From positions 310,001 through 374,000 of the forward strand of contig CBFFRP010000281.1 of assembly GCA_965644295.1 (NCBI GenBank): DNA of 64,000 nt, read 5' to 3'. This document shows positions 12,414 through 23,266 of this stretch, piece by piece. The notes under the pieces are model-generated. The model worked only from the letters and a program-made list of their open reading frames with translations. It had not been told where the DNA came from and did no database searches. Positions within the stretch are counted from its first letter, which is position 1; the number at the start of each line of letters is the position of its first letter. Position numbers and translations under genes: made by a program. This DNA is from Paraphysomonas bandaiensis. Lineage: Eukaryota > Chrysophyceae.

Positions 12414-13214
12414 TATATATTGTCTTGAAAGTCTTATTATTTATCAATAGGCGATAAAAACTCGTGCCAATATAGTGGCTAGTTGAATGCTAGACATACT
12501 AGTAGTTAGACCTCTACCCATAACTAATCAGCACAAATTCTATTATCCTACTATTTAGCGCTACAGAAGCTGCTTGTGCGTCGCCGCAAGCACCAAGGTG
12601 CGACCACTTCCGTTCTTGATGTTGTTTGTGAGTTTCGCCCTGCTCGTGAGTCTTATGACTCACTGGTGCGTGTTGTCCGGAGGTCTCCCCTTGGGATAAG
12701 GTTCCACCAGGCTCTGAGGCAAGGGTTATGCATTAAGGTCCTAAGTGTACCGAGCACTAGATGTGCGTGTTGAGAGGTGGGTGGTGTGGTGGTTTGTGGC
12801 TTTTAGTCGCCGTGCACCGTTTGAGCGTCGCGCATAGGTGTAGTTGCCGGAGACGGCGTCGCTGTCTAGGGCCTGATGATGTCATGCGGTCCGGTGCTGT
12901 GGTCCTAAGTGTATGAGTGGGGGGGTTCCTATGTGTGGTGGGCGGTGTTCCAGTCTCGGTTCGTCTGTGGATTCCTAGTAATCGCAGCACCCTTGGGCGT
13001 TTCCTTTTCTGTCTATGTTTTGGACGACGCGGTCGGGGTAGTAGCCTAGGGGGTCCTTTCTTTTTAGGGTAACGTATCGTCTACTTCGATCTTGGATCAT
13101 TAGCTTTGCTGCAGTGAAATGCGGTAGAAGCAATCTGATGACCGCTGATTCGATGTTGCGCAGTCCTTGGGGTGTCAGTGACTCATGGATGTGATCTCCA
13201 AAAACCATCTCGAG
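12414..13214 (-). mobile_element. Retroposon copy, type I body, longest copy (about 800 bp)
   Basis: Flanked by a perfect 13-bp direct repeat, TTTGAACAGGCTA, at 12401-12413 and 13215-13227. The tail module (12420-12600) contains AATAGGCG, ATAGTGG, CTACTATTTAGCGCTAC and the CGCCGCAAGCACCAAGG block shared with the other copies. The body (12600-13000) matches the copies at 38981-39469 and 52896-53428. On the sense (minus) strand the 5' part holds an open frame (about 13214 to 12975) that could be the C-terminal end of a longer retrotransposon ORF, but no catalytic motif is visible. Flanking duplications of this length are typical of target-primed reverse transcription. Confidence 0.75.
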
Positions 13215-13227
13215 TTTGAACAGGCTA

Positions 13228-13877
13228 CACATACACACATACAACCTGAAGCATAAACTTTAAGAGTATACCATCCAAAATTATTGACTAAAACAAATAA
13301 AATATTGCTTTGTGGTTAAGTTATTCCTCTATCATTTCTCAGGAAACGAATTCACTGAGCCGTTAATGCTGCACTTTACCAGGAGAATCATTGTTCGATA
13401 TATATTAATTCACAAGTTCGTTCATTGCATTTATTCTGCATATATATTATTACAGAAAGTAATTACTGAGTTATTGTGCAGTACTAATAGTCGATAACTT
13501 ACATATTGTCTTTATAAGAACGATATATTAGCTATTAGTAAAATAAATTTCGTGGATCTGCAGTTTTGTATTGTTTGAGCCTCTTATTCACACACAGCAA
13601 CAGTATTTTGTTTGTACGCTGCGCATGTATATAATTTAAAGCAGGTAAATGCATGACACATCAATATATGATCGTTGATAAATACTAATTACTTATGATA
13701 ATCTTCACATACGACACGACAGAGTAAGTCCGCAACTTTGGCGATAACGAAACCCTACGAGTGTCAACTTTCTTCGACCATTCATACAATGTACATGAAC
13801 GGATCACCTACAGATATGCACATTATTAACTAACTACCAGGAATTCCATATTTGTGAACTCTTAAATAAGAATCATC
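13228..13877. other. Intergenic, no gene seen
   Basis: AT-rich sequence between a retroposon copy and the 3' end of the small membrane-protein gene. I see no conserved ORF, RNA gene or repeat in it. Confidence 0.4.
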
Positions 13878-14562
13878 CTAGAAAATAAGACCTTCTTCTG
13901 CTGTTTTTATTACCTGGCTGGTCTGCAAAAAATTTAAATCTGCAGGTTGGAGTGCTCTAGTGAATGCAGTTAGAGAATTAGTAAATTTCAGGACCACAAG
14001 GTTGAATATGATATCAACAATGCGGAGGGCGAAGAATGCAGGCTGCTTGAAGAAAAAGAACAGGCTAATTATGCCGACAACAACCTCCAGCGCAGTATAC
14101 ACCGCAAAAGTATACAACAGGCAATGACTCCACTTCTTGGCTCCAATATAGCCAGCCACTGGAAAAGGCAACACGCATAAGAACACGGGTACCAGTATTC
14201 CAAAGAGGAGCACAAATCCTATTTCTATAATGGTCAATATCCTACAGAATACAGGTTTGAGATATCGAACTGTACACAAATCGATATAATCTAACTCGAC
14301 ATCCATACCTGACTACTCTACTTGTCTTATACCCATCCAAAAGTATTTGTTCCCTTTCTGATAGCCCTGTATGATGCACTTGTGTGGTTATAGCTAATGG
14401 TGTACCGATAACCTCACTAATAGTGCTAGGTCTATTGGGTTGACGCACTTCAGTAGCCTGAGGAGTGTTGCTGTTGTCATTACTCTCAATATCAGTAGTT
14501 GGAATAACTTCTACATGAACAGGTTTAGCAACACTCTTGGTAACCTTTGCTTGAACAGGCAT
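13878..14562 (-). CDS. Small multi-pass membrane protein, 205 aa, family unrecognised
   Basis: Two exons, 14562-14309 and 14241-13878, joined across a 67-nt GT-AG intron with the phase preserved (AG|G gives Arg). The N-terminal 85 residues are hydrophilic and rich in Thr, Val, Pro and Asn. The C-terminal exon has three to four strongly hydrophobic segments: one beginning ILTIIEIGFVLLFGILV, the next two around YTFAVYTALEVVVGIISLFFFF and ALRIVDIIFNLVV (each counted in pieces). It ends in a short polar tail. The layout suggests an integral membrane protein with a cytosolic N-terminal extension and no signal peptide. I do not recognise the family. It is head-to-head with VPS24, with start codons 673 bp apart. 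Confidence 0.65.
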
Positions 14563-15235
14563 ATATATGTATATATGTATATATATATGAGAGTGTGTGT
14601 GTTAGTGTCGGTATTCTATAGATGCAGAGATTGTATATGTTAGATATACAGTTAAATCATATCCTCACACTGTATAAACTTCAATGAACTTAAGATTTTA
14701 CCCTATAGATATATATATCAGTGGAATTGATTGTTATGTATGTGAGTATGTGTATGTCATTGTTGTATTGAATGTTTACCACTATGAATATTCGTATGCT
14801 ACATAGCTACGACTCCAGTAATATAGTACGACTGTGTACTGCTGTGTATGTATGTATGTATACGTGGATATGTATACTTCAACTATACGTACTATTGTAC
14901 TATAACATAACGACACTTGTTGTATACTGGTATACGTTCCCGTATACCTCTTTATCAAGTTATGAGAACGTTCCATTGGTATAATATACAGCAGCATATA
15001 CATGTACACTACATACATATGCAGATATCTACCGGTCAATGTATACGGTATACACTCTCCAAAGCGATCAACTGCTATAGTAGATGTATGTACAGATAGT
15101 AGCAGTATGTATGTATACCTCCATCTACACTGCTGATTGCACATACTTAACCTGATCCACTATAAGCTCTATGTATCTTCCCATAACAATCTATACATCC
15201 CTAATAACAAACATATATTGAATTATAACAGAAAT
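14563..15235. promoter_or_regulatory. Divergent intergenic region (membrane protein / VPS24)
   Basis: A 673-bp gap between opposed start codons with no supported gene. It is rich in ATGT and TATA repeats (14566-14590, 14845-14870). Words of the TACTGCTGT / CAGCAGTA type occur at about 14837-14846 and 15099-15107, with related ones near 14990 and 15128. Bidirectional promoter activity is inferred from the arrangement. Confidence 0.45.
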
Positions 15236-16246
15236 ATGAACTTTTTTGGTATTAAAAAAGTTGATCCTATTGATCAAGCAAAAGAATGGAAGCGTCATCT
15301 TGCAAGAGAATGTAGAAAACTTGATCGAGATATAGCAGCTTTAGAAAGAGCTGAGAAAAAAGCTATGAAAGAATGTAAAGATTATGCTAAGAAGGTAATA
15401 GTTTATATATGTGATCATATATATGATTATATATTCAGGGGGAATTACGTGCTGCAAGAACTTTGGCTAAAGAAATCGTATGTAGATACTGTTTCACTAT
15501 CCTTATAATATATATACATATATAGGCTAATACAAGGAAAGCATGTGACCGTATTCGGTTAGCTAAAGTGAAAATAAATTCTGTTTCTATGGCTCTACAA
15601 CAGTCTATTGGTATTAAACTGTTACATTGGTAGTGTGGTCTAACGCGCAATTGTAATGTAGCTATGATAAAAGTAGGAGGATGTATTCAAAAAAGTATGG
15701 GGGTTATGCAATCGATGAACGAGTATGTGTTTTTGCGACGAATAAATATTTGTTTTTATTTTGATCTAGAATGGTGAAACTTCCAGAGCTTAGAGATACT
15801 ATGACGACTCTGGCACGAGAGATGGCGCGGGTACAGTTCCATGTTTCTAAGTATATTATGGTTTCAACAGTATTTTATTGCAGGCAGGAATAATTGAGGA
15901 AACATTGGATGATTCATTTGCAACAATGGAGGTGCTTATTTTTTTCTTGTTCATTTCGTTGTAATATATATGGAATACAGCCGGAGGACTTGGATGACGC
16001 TGCTGATGCTGAAGTAGATCGCGTGATAGAAGAGATAACAGCTGGAGTGCTTGAGCCGGCTGGTAACGCTCCTTCGACGAACGTTGTTGTGGACTCGAAA
16101 CCCTCTACTGCGGTATTTTTCAAAGTACTTTTAACGTCGATGCCATGTGTTTATGTGTTTTATAGGATGTAGAGGAAACTGCTGTACCTGATGCCATAGA
16201 CGACGAGGAACTTCAAAACATGCGCAGTAGGATCCAGGCGTTATAG
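15236..16246 (+). CDS. VPS24: ESCRT-III subunit VPS24 / CHMP3, 221 aa
   Basis: Eight exons: 15236-15394, 15439-15477, 15526-15610, 15662-15722, 15770-15830, 15884-15931, 15981-16112 and 16166-16246. All introns are GT-AG and phases close. The N-terminal half is the basic helical hairpin of Snf7-family proteins (KKVDPIDQAKEWKRHLAREC...). The segment AGIIEETLDDSFATME and the later EVDRVIEEITAGVL match CHMP3/VPS24 rather than CHMP2. The C-terminal EELQNMRSRIQAL is a MIT-interacting motif that recruits VPS4. The protein assembles late on endosomal membranes during multivesicular body sorting and abscission. Its length matches the family (about 222 aa). The start ATG precedes MNFFGIKK, an amphipathic N-terminus typical of ESCRT-III. 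It is convergent with the 2OG-oxygenase gene. Confidence 0.92.
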
Positions 16247-16787
16247 ATACGACTACTTATGAAATATTCTGTTGGTTCTTTCACTGGATTGTCAGTGTTT
16301 ACCGTGATAATTTTTCTACTGTAGTTTCCATTCTTGTATATATCTCCTACGTAGTGTACTTCCTATTCAAATTCTAACAGCCTATTCCATGTACCATTCC
16401 TTATAATGATAATTTACTTGGATGAAAAGGGTATAATAAGTATGTATCTTTACTGCTCCGGTTATGTGCGGTTGAACTATAATTTACTTTGTACTAGTGA
16501 TGTGCAATGTATTCGTCAGGAACGATATGCTGATCGATATTGAAAAAAACAATCCACAATATTGTAAAGCAGGCAGCTCACAGCATATTGAAATAAATTA
16601 TAAGATAAAAGTAAGATGTATTATAGCTATCTAGTCAATCACACCTATGGGGATTTCTATTTCTTAAAATGATCACCGAAAAATATAGAACTTCACATGT
16701 TATTCATATTCCGACTTACGTCTTACTGCGCTGTAGTCATATGAATTTTATCCTAACATCGTATCATATATATCTACACGCCATAAA
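16247..16787. other. Convergent 3' intergenic region
   Basis: AT-rich gap of 541 bp between the stop codons of VPS24 and the 2OG-oxygenase gene. It presumably holds both 3' UTRs. No ORF or repeat is supported. Confidence 0.4.
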
Positions 16788-18356
16788 CTAGCTGCACACA
16801 TCAGCACTCGATACATCTGTCTTTGTTGCCAATTTCTCCGCAGCTTCTCGCTCTTGCACCGCTTTCATCTTTTTCGCAGCCATGACAAACATACGCGCCA
16901 TTGCCGGATTTTTGGCAATATCTTTCGCCGAGAACCCTCCTAAAGTGAGAGATACGTATGAGGCGGAGAAAAGCAAATGGGATGCCATGTACCTTTCCTG
17001 GCTGGCCGTGGAGAAGTATTGGCCGAATCAGTGGCTTCAACCTCCGGCGCCTTGGAGTTCTCAACGTCTCCTCCTTCATGTGTCCCAATTTTCGACATCA
17101 TTTGGTACAACTTCACGGTTCTGTTAAATGCATCAGAATGCTCTGGGGCTCGTATACAACATTCTCCAACGGCATCTGAAAAGAAATTGAAACCAAGAAT
17201 CACCCTTCGCTTTCCAAGCGGCATGGAGCGGACTCGAGATGAGAAGTGTGGAAGGTCTCCATCATGTATGATTCCTCTATTGCGGCGATATCGTACTTTT
17301 ACCCAATCTCCAGTGGACTCCATATCTTTTTCAAGCTCCGTCAGCGGAGCCAATTGTCCTGTGAATGAATTAGAGCGACTACCATGTGACTACATCATCC
17401 AGTGTTACATGGGTGGCAGAATATATCACAAAACTAAATCAAAGACTGACAACTATACACTACAAATTACTGTAGCTGTAACCCATGAGTTGTACCTTTA
17501 TATCCAAAACGCTTGTAGTGATCCAGTCCATTCAAATTCGCGGAGAAGTCCCCTCCAAGCATTTCGTCACCGACAAGTGGGCTCACATGACATGTACCCG
17601 CGTAGAGAGGAGGATGGATAATATTAGTCTCATACCTGGTACATATGTTGCCGTAAGATATATAACACTTTACAACTATCTAGAATGCAGCAGCAGCGTA
17701 CAGTAAAAACATCAGTGCACCACCATATACAACAACCACGAGTTGCAGTATCCACCTACCGATATAGCTCTGCATAATCAATGTGATATTCCACTGAATT
17801 CGTCTCACCAGAGGAAAGGCACCACACAGCACATCCTGGACACTATAATTATAATCACGATACACTTATCAAACCACACACCATGTATTCTTGTCTTGTC
17901 TTCGGCAAGAAAATAGCAGCCCTTGTGTTGAAAGAATGCTCGGACAGCTTGCAGAGATATCGCCTTTTCAGGATCTTGTGTGTATAAATCTTCCGTCGAT
18001 ATATCAGGATTCAATACATCGCTTGTAGTGACATAAGCACCTAAAGCATCAATATGATTATGAATTCCAGTTTAATGAGTGGTTACCCCAGGGACGCCCT
18101 TTCTGTAATGCATATTGGTATATATCCTCACACCATGAATCACTCAGTAATCCATCAATCACATTTAGAAATCCACTTGCAGCTTTTTCTCTATTGATTG
18201 CCATCTATGGGACATATTAGAGGTATGAGACGGGACATACGACACACTGCATAACTACTAGCTAACCTTTGTATTTGTAGTCGCTCCAACCTTTGCTGAG
18301 CCAGGATTATGTCCATCATCCCAAGGGATAACATCAAATTGCTCTGTAGAAGCCAT
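16788..18356 (-). CDS. 2OG-Fe(II) dioxygenase-like protein, 366 aa
   Basis: Seven exons on the minus strand: 18356-18267, 18204-18087, 18040-17882, 17835-17760, 17635-17496, 17358-16993 and 16939-16788. All GT-AG junctions close in frame. The protein contains an H-x-D pair (His140, Asp142 in VEYHIDYAELYRYE) and, about 90 residues later, GIIHDGDLPHFSSRV (candidate distal His232) followed by KRRVILGFNFF, whose Arg245/246 would sit where such enzymes bind 2-oxoglutarate. This spacing is that of an iron/2-oxoglutarate double-stranded beta-helix. No signal peptide is seen, so a cytosolic or nuclear place is likely. The substrate is unknown and I do not recognise a specific subfamily. The C-terminal 50 residues are Lys/Ala-rich and helical. 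It is divergent from the EME1-like gene. Confidence 0.72.
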
Positions 18357-18872
18357 ATTTTAATAAATGAGTTGATAGTAATTGCAATTCAAGAGATGCC
18401 TTGTGCTTGAGGTGATATACATACAGCATACAGCAGTATGTATATAGGCAGATACTGTAGGGTCACACTTTCGAACACTAGAAATAGAGGATTTATAGTT
18501 TATAAAGACGATCTAGATAATGGAAATACCATAAAAACAGGAGAGTATAAAAATGACCACCAATATTTCAGGGAATTGGCATATCAAAAGTAATGGTTTT
18601 CTATGTTTCCCCCCTAAAACTTGGAAATTTAGACAATTGGTTGTATATGATCATAGTGCAGGAGTTGTGATCATCCCTCGTCTACACTATAAAACTATTC
18701 GTTAAATCATACATTTCACTTACCTCCCTCTATATATAACACTACTCATAAGTAGGCCATGTATATTGTAAATGACTCATCCAAGTATCAATTCATGTAG
18801 AATTGATCTCTCTTTACCATTTCTTTGTATAGCATAATCCATATACAGTATCTACAGTATATATATACAGAG
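18357..18872. promoter_or_regulatory. Divergent intergenic region (2OG oxygenase / EME1-like)
   Basis: A 516-bp gap between opposed start codons without a supported gene. It carries ATACAGCATACAGCAGTATG at 18421-18440, next to GTATATAGG, and further ACAGTATAT words at 18845-18862 just before the EME1-like start. The gap length equals that of the EF-hand/NAA30 pair (516 bp). Confidence 0.45.
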
Positions 18873-20143
18873 ATGATAGTTGATCTTGTTGATAGCGACG
18901 AATCCGACAATACAGAATCATACAACAGTCATGTGGACAATAAAATCCCTGTGAATAATCAAGTAATTAAAGAAATTGGTACGAAGAGACCAAGAGAAGT
19001 ATGTAATAATGAGTTAAGAATGGCTCGATTAGCAGATAAAGAGAGATCATTACAGCGTACTGGTTATTACAAAACAAAAGAATTAAGTTTAGTTGTTGGA
19101 GAAGATGTTAGAGCGTCTAATTTTGGTGGGGCACTTGCTTCAGTTATGCTTTTTCAGTCAGAAGTTAAAAACTTTGGTTTTTTTGAGGCGAAATCGTCAA
19201 CACCTGGATTGTGCAGATGGACTTATCGTAACTACTTAGATGGTGGGAATGGCTCTGTTGGAGAGGTTGGGGTAACTGTATTACCACTTGTAGTGATACT
19301 TTTCCCGCCTGAGCGATTCATAGACCTGGTTCTCATGAGTGATGATGGGGTCAATTTCACTGAACTTTCTTCGGAGGTGAGAAAGATCAAATCACGACTG
19401 GTTAGTTGCGAGTCCTGTCCTGAAAATACGAAGGTCATAATAGGGCTAGTGGATATTAGTCAAGAGAGCGTGAAGTACTTACAGGTATGAATGATGGTGG
19501 CTGCACTCTTACTAACATAAATGTAGAGAGATGGTGGGCGCTGCAAGCGAGACCGCGCAGAAAGTATTTCGAACCGCATCGATGCGGCTATCGCTCATCT
19601 GCTTTACGAAGAGAATGTTGACGTGTCTAATAGAGCCAAGGAGGCAGAGATGTGCAACTACCTAGAATCTCTCACGAGAGTTCTCGGAGAGCAGTTATAC
19701 AGTGAAGAGAAGTCTGCAGCGGACACTTTTAGAAGGTTCGTTCAAATCACGCTGTGCTCTATGGATGGTTATAACCAGTTGGTTGCAGGATACCAATACG
19801 CTATGATGCAGACCATCTTACAGATGAGCTTAAAGCTTATATTGATGTAAGTGCATTTATACATAACTTTGGTGTGGCCTCCTCATTGTTCGCACAGCTA
19901 CGGGACACATGGATACATATGCTGCAAATGGTTCCTGGTATATCAAAGAACAGAGCAGAGTGTCTAGCAAGTCACTACCCAACCCCTCAGTCTCTAATTG
20001 ATGCATTAAACGATGATACCGTGCCGTTGGCTGTAAGAAAGACGATGTTGCAGAATAAGTTGGATAAATCCAAGAATTTTCCAAAGCTAGCTCGTGACCT
20101 GTTTGTCATATTCACCGCCACAGATCCTACAACTCCTTTGTGA
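18873..20143 (+). CDS. EME1: EME1/MMS4-like structure-specific endonuclease subunit, 374 aa
   Basis: Four exons: 18873-19484, 19527-19735, 19789-19846 and 19898-20143. The 53-nt intron 19736-19788 is needed to keep frame and gives RRIPIRYDADHLTDELKA. The first exon has an ERCC4-like core (LSLVVGEDVRASNFGGALA...). It lacks an obvious GDxnERKxxxD nuclease signature, as in the non-catalytic EME1/MMS4 partner of MUS81. The last exon contains WIHMLQMVPGISKNRAECLASHYPTPQSL, a tandem helix-hairpin-helix region placed like that of EME1. The known role of the complex is cutting stalled forks and recombination intermediates in the nucleus. The N-terminal 60 residues are acidic and probably disordered. 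It could instead be a divergent MUS81/XPF relative, but the missing catalytic motif favours EME1. Confidence 0.75.
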
Positions 20144-20731
20144 TATTGGCGTTCGAGTGCTGTAAATATTGTAATTGTTTGTAGGAAATGCATTTCAATC
20201 TGAGCGGAGTTCGTGATGTCATGCAGCGAAATACTTTATACTTGTATCATATTAAATTTTAACTAAAGAATTTGATGTAACAGTTATTTCATCAGACTAT
20301 ATAATTACTGCTATAGAGTACTTGGGATATTGATGTTAGACAAAACGATTATGTCGGTTAGCTACTTCTGTGCCATAGCATGATCTGGTGATTTTGAGTT
20401 AAGTTGTTCAATATCAATGAAGGTATAGGAATAAATTATAAGTTGAATCATACATATCAAAGTTATCTTAAACAAGTTTTACATTTAAACAAAAAAACAA
20501 GGTTTGAAATAGTGGTTAGTGTAATTATGACTGCTTGTTGTAATTTTGATCCACACTGTCAGTCAGTACAATAATTGAATAAATATATATATCATAAGTT
20601 CTAGATTCTAGACACCTTGCTGTTTTACCATTCAAGAAAATATAAGTATATCACGTCATAGAAGTAAGTTAATTTAACATAAAATATACCACACACAACA
20701 TATCATATATTTATAGCGACGGCACTTAACA
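20144..20731. other. Convergent 3' intergenic region
   Basis: Very AT-rich 588-bp gap between the EME1-like and EF-hand stop codons, presumably 3' UTR on both sides. No ORF, RNA or repeat is supported. Confidence 0.4.
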
Positions 20732-22093
20732 TTAAGCTTTCTGTTCATCAATCGGATCGTAAACTACTGCTATCGTACATCTCCATTTACAGCACCATAG
20801 ACATGATAAGCAATTTTTACTCTTAGTATCTACAACCTCACTCTTCTCTTCCACCCCATCATCTCGCACATTTTCGTCTCTATCATCTTTATTGTCTGAT
20901 TTTTGGGAATCAGATACCTGTGAATGAATAGGAGATATAACTGTCGAATCGTTATGTATGGCAGCAGAAGTAGAACTCTTGGTCATACTCTGATACGATC
21001 GAGATGGTGAGGGCGAAAAATCTTTATTCACAGAACTTAAACTCCCTGGAGTGTCTGGTGCAGGAGCTCGAAATAGTCTTGTCGATTCGTGGCCAACAAG
21101 AGCCCTGTGTTGCGCCACTTCAATTTCCTCAATATCCCGCTGGAGTTCCTCTGTTTCAGTTTGAATGGCACTGAGAATATCACTTTCCGCGGATAGCCCT
21201 CGTGATCTTTCTGGGGAACGTGGACTAGAGGCACTCACCAATGAGTCGGTGACAGATATACCTGATACCACTGTAGAGTCGTCTCTATCCGGTGTACATA
21301 CATAGGTGTCTCCGGGAGCGTCATTAGGGGTATGGGCAGGGCTACCATGAATTCTTGGTGATACACTTGTTCCAGATTGAACAACAGTACTCCGACGGCG
21401 AAATAGAATATTTTCTCCGTTCAAAAATAGCCATGTTTTAAACTCACGAGCTGATACAACTCCATCGCCATTACTATCTATTGTAGCAAGAATGGTATCT
21501 ACATGAGACATTGGAATTTCTATTCCTAGGTCACAGAGGACTAAACGTGGTAATGATTTTCGGAGTGTGCGCGTACTAATCATGGAGCCACGTACTAACG
21601 GAACACTTACCTTCTTCGAGAAAGCTTCCAACAAATACAAGTCATCCCCGGAAGATTTAGCGGATCGGGAAACGAGCTTTCGTCCTACAGAATCTATTAT
21701 GGCTTGGCGAACAATCTGGGAGACAGATTCTGCATCTTGGAAATCATTCGTACTTGGCCATAAAAACTCACAAAGATCAGCATAACATATATTTCCTGTG
21801 TGGTCAATGTCTACTTGTTGCAGTAATAGGGAAATGAACTTCACTGTGCTGACTTTAACCTCCTCTTCTTGTATGAATGGCGACAAGTTGAGAGAGGTAA
21901 GAAATTTCTTTAATTCAATAGTAGTAATAATAGCGTTATCATCTGATGTATTGGGGAATATTGATCGCAGATATTCTCTATGATTTCCTGTCATGCTATC
22001 TCGTCTTGCCAGTAGAGCTCTTCGAAAGATCCGAGCAAAGACCGAGTGTGATCTACTATCTGATGAATGCAGTGGTGATTTAGATTTCGACAT
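20732..22093 (-). CDS. EF-hand calcium-binding protein with cysteine-rich tail, 453 aa
   Basis: A single uninterrupted frame. I place the start at 22093 (MSKSKSPLHSS) because the 48 upstream codons are AT-rich and non-conserved in character. Two EF-hand loops are visible: DIDHTGNICYAD (residues 95-106, a weaker loop) and DSNGDGVVSARE (206-217, canonical Asp/Asn/Asp/Gly/Val/Glu). The region after residue 235 is Ser/Pro/Asp-rich and likely disordered. The C-terminus has NCLSCLWCCKWRC, a cysteine cluster that could be S-acylated and attach the protein to membrane. The role is probably Ca2+-dependent regulation, with no partner identified. The lack of introns contrasts with most neighbours. It is head-to-head with NAA30. 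Confidence 0.75.
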   Translation of the reverse strand: MSKSKSPLHSSDSRSHSVFARIFRRALLARRDSMTGNHREYLRSIFPNTSDDNAIITTIELKKFLTSLNLSPFIQEEEVKVSTVKFISLLLQQVDIDHTGNICYADLCEFLWPSTNDFQDAESVSQIVRQAIIDSVGRKLVSRSAKSSGDDLYLLEAFSKKVSVPLVRGSMISTRTLRKSLPRLVLCDLGIEIPMSHVDTILATIDSNGDGVVSAREFKTWLFLNGENILFRRRSTVVQSGTSVSPRIHGSPAHTPNDAPGDTYVCTPDRDDSTVVSGISVTDSLVSASSPRSPERSRGLSAESDILSAIQTETEELQRDIEEIEVAQHRALVGHESTRLFRAPAPDTPGSLSSVNKDFSPSPSRSYQSMTKSSTSAAIHNDSTVISPIHSQVSDSQKSDNKDDRDENVRDDGVEEKSEVVDTKSKNCLSCLWCCKWRCTIAVVYDPIDEQKA

Positions 22094-22609
22094 GTTCAGA
22101 TTTCTATGATCTGATACTGTCACAATATAGTATTTGATATATGGAACAATATATCCATGACATATGCAACCATATTTATGTGGTGATAGTATGATATGGC
22201 AGTTGACAGACATTGTATGGATATACAGTATATGCACTGCAGTATGGTGTACATATGATATATACTACTCGTATAAATTAGTGTCCGCAAATTTATGATC
22301 GTGACCTATAAAATCCTGAAATTGATGAAAAAAGATCAACTTATAGCTTAAACCACAATTTTTTTAATCTTTCAAGCACTTTTAGACAAAAAATTCCATT
22401 TTGATGCAGCTATTTTTTACAACCATCTAAAATATAGTGTTGTGTATACCATATATATACATACCTACCTACCTATACACACCAGAGGACACATGCGCAC
22501 AGTAGATAGACATGGTGCGTTATATATACTCCATCCTGTTAGAGTAGTGTCTCCTTATTGCTTCTTTCATCAATTCATATTCACTTCATAATATTTTAAT
22601 ATAGCAATA
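22094..22609. promoter_or_regulatory. Divergent intergenic region (EF-hand / NAA30)
   Basis: A 516-bp gap between opposed start codons. Contains ATATACAGTATATGCACTGCAGTATGG (in two blocks at 22220-22246) and TATATAC runs at 22258 and 22452. No gene is supported. Confidence 0.45.
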
Positions 22610-23266
22610 ATGGCATCTGATGATATCAAATTTGTCGATTACGAGAATGAAAAGCATTTAACTGAAATCCAGAGTTTGGTATCTGCGGATTTATCGGAGC
22701 CCTATTCGATTTTTACTTATAGATTTTTTCTTCATAACTGGCCCAAGCTTTGTGTATGTGCATTCTCTACAGGTGAAAACGAGAAAATGATTGGTACTAT
22801 AGTTTGCAAGGCTGAAGTGGAACAGGGTGTCCTGAAGGGATACATTGCTATGCTCACTGTCAACAACCAATATAGGAAAAAGGGGATAGGGTCTCAGCTT
22901 GCAGTAATTGGTATGAAACGTATGATTGAAGCAGGGTGCAAAGAGATTGTTCTGGAGACTGAAGTATCGAATGTCGGCGCGATATCCTTATACGAGAAAA
23001 TGGGTTTTATTAAAGAGGAGCGTCTAGCTAGGTATATCAAATCAGTGATATCACTATGTGACCATTGTAATGAATGTAATATTGGCAGATATTATCTTAA
23101 CGGTGGGGATGCATTTCGTCTAAGATTATGGGTGGAGCAAAGTGATGAGGTTAGAGATGCAGTGTCATCTGATAATATCACACTTGAGGAAAAGGTTGAA
23201 GATACAACCACCTCTATGAGCAATATGTCGGTTAGCAGTGAGGCAGCAAAAGAAACCACCTCATAA
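22610..23266 (+). CDS. NAA30: N-alpha-acetyltransferase NAA30 (NatC catalytic subunit), 199 aa
   Basis: Two exons, 22610-23031 and 23089-23266. The 57-nt intron is a multiple of three without a stop, so the unspliced frame also stays open; splicing restores the family sequence RLARYYLNGGDAFRLRLW. GNAT motifs are clear: YSIFTYRFFLHNWPKLC near the N-terminus, GYIAMLTVNNQYRKKGIGSQL with the acetyl-CoA loop RKKGIG, and EIVLETEVSNVGAISLYEKMGF. These are diagnostic of NAA30/Mak3, which acetylates N-termini starting Met-Leu, Met-Ile and similar cotranslationally with NAA35 and NAA38. The last 40 residues are an acidic, Ser/Thr-rich extension not found in the core enzyme. Confidence 0.93.
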   Translation: MASDDIKFVDYENEKHLTEIQSLVSADLSEPYSIFTYRFFLHNWPKLCVCAFSTGENEKMIGTIVCKAEVEQGVLKGYIAMLTVNNQYRKKGIGSQLAVIGMKRMIEAGCKEIVLETEVSNVGAISLYEKMGFIKEERLARYIKSVISLCDHCNECNIGRYYLNGGDAFRLRLWVEQSDEVRDAVSSDNITLEEKVEDTTTSMSNMSVSSEAAKETTS

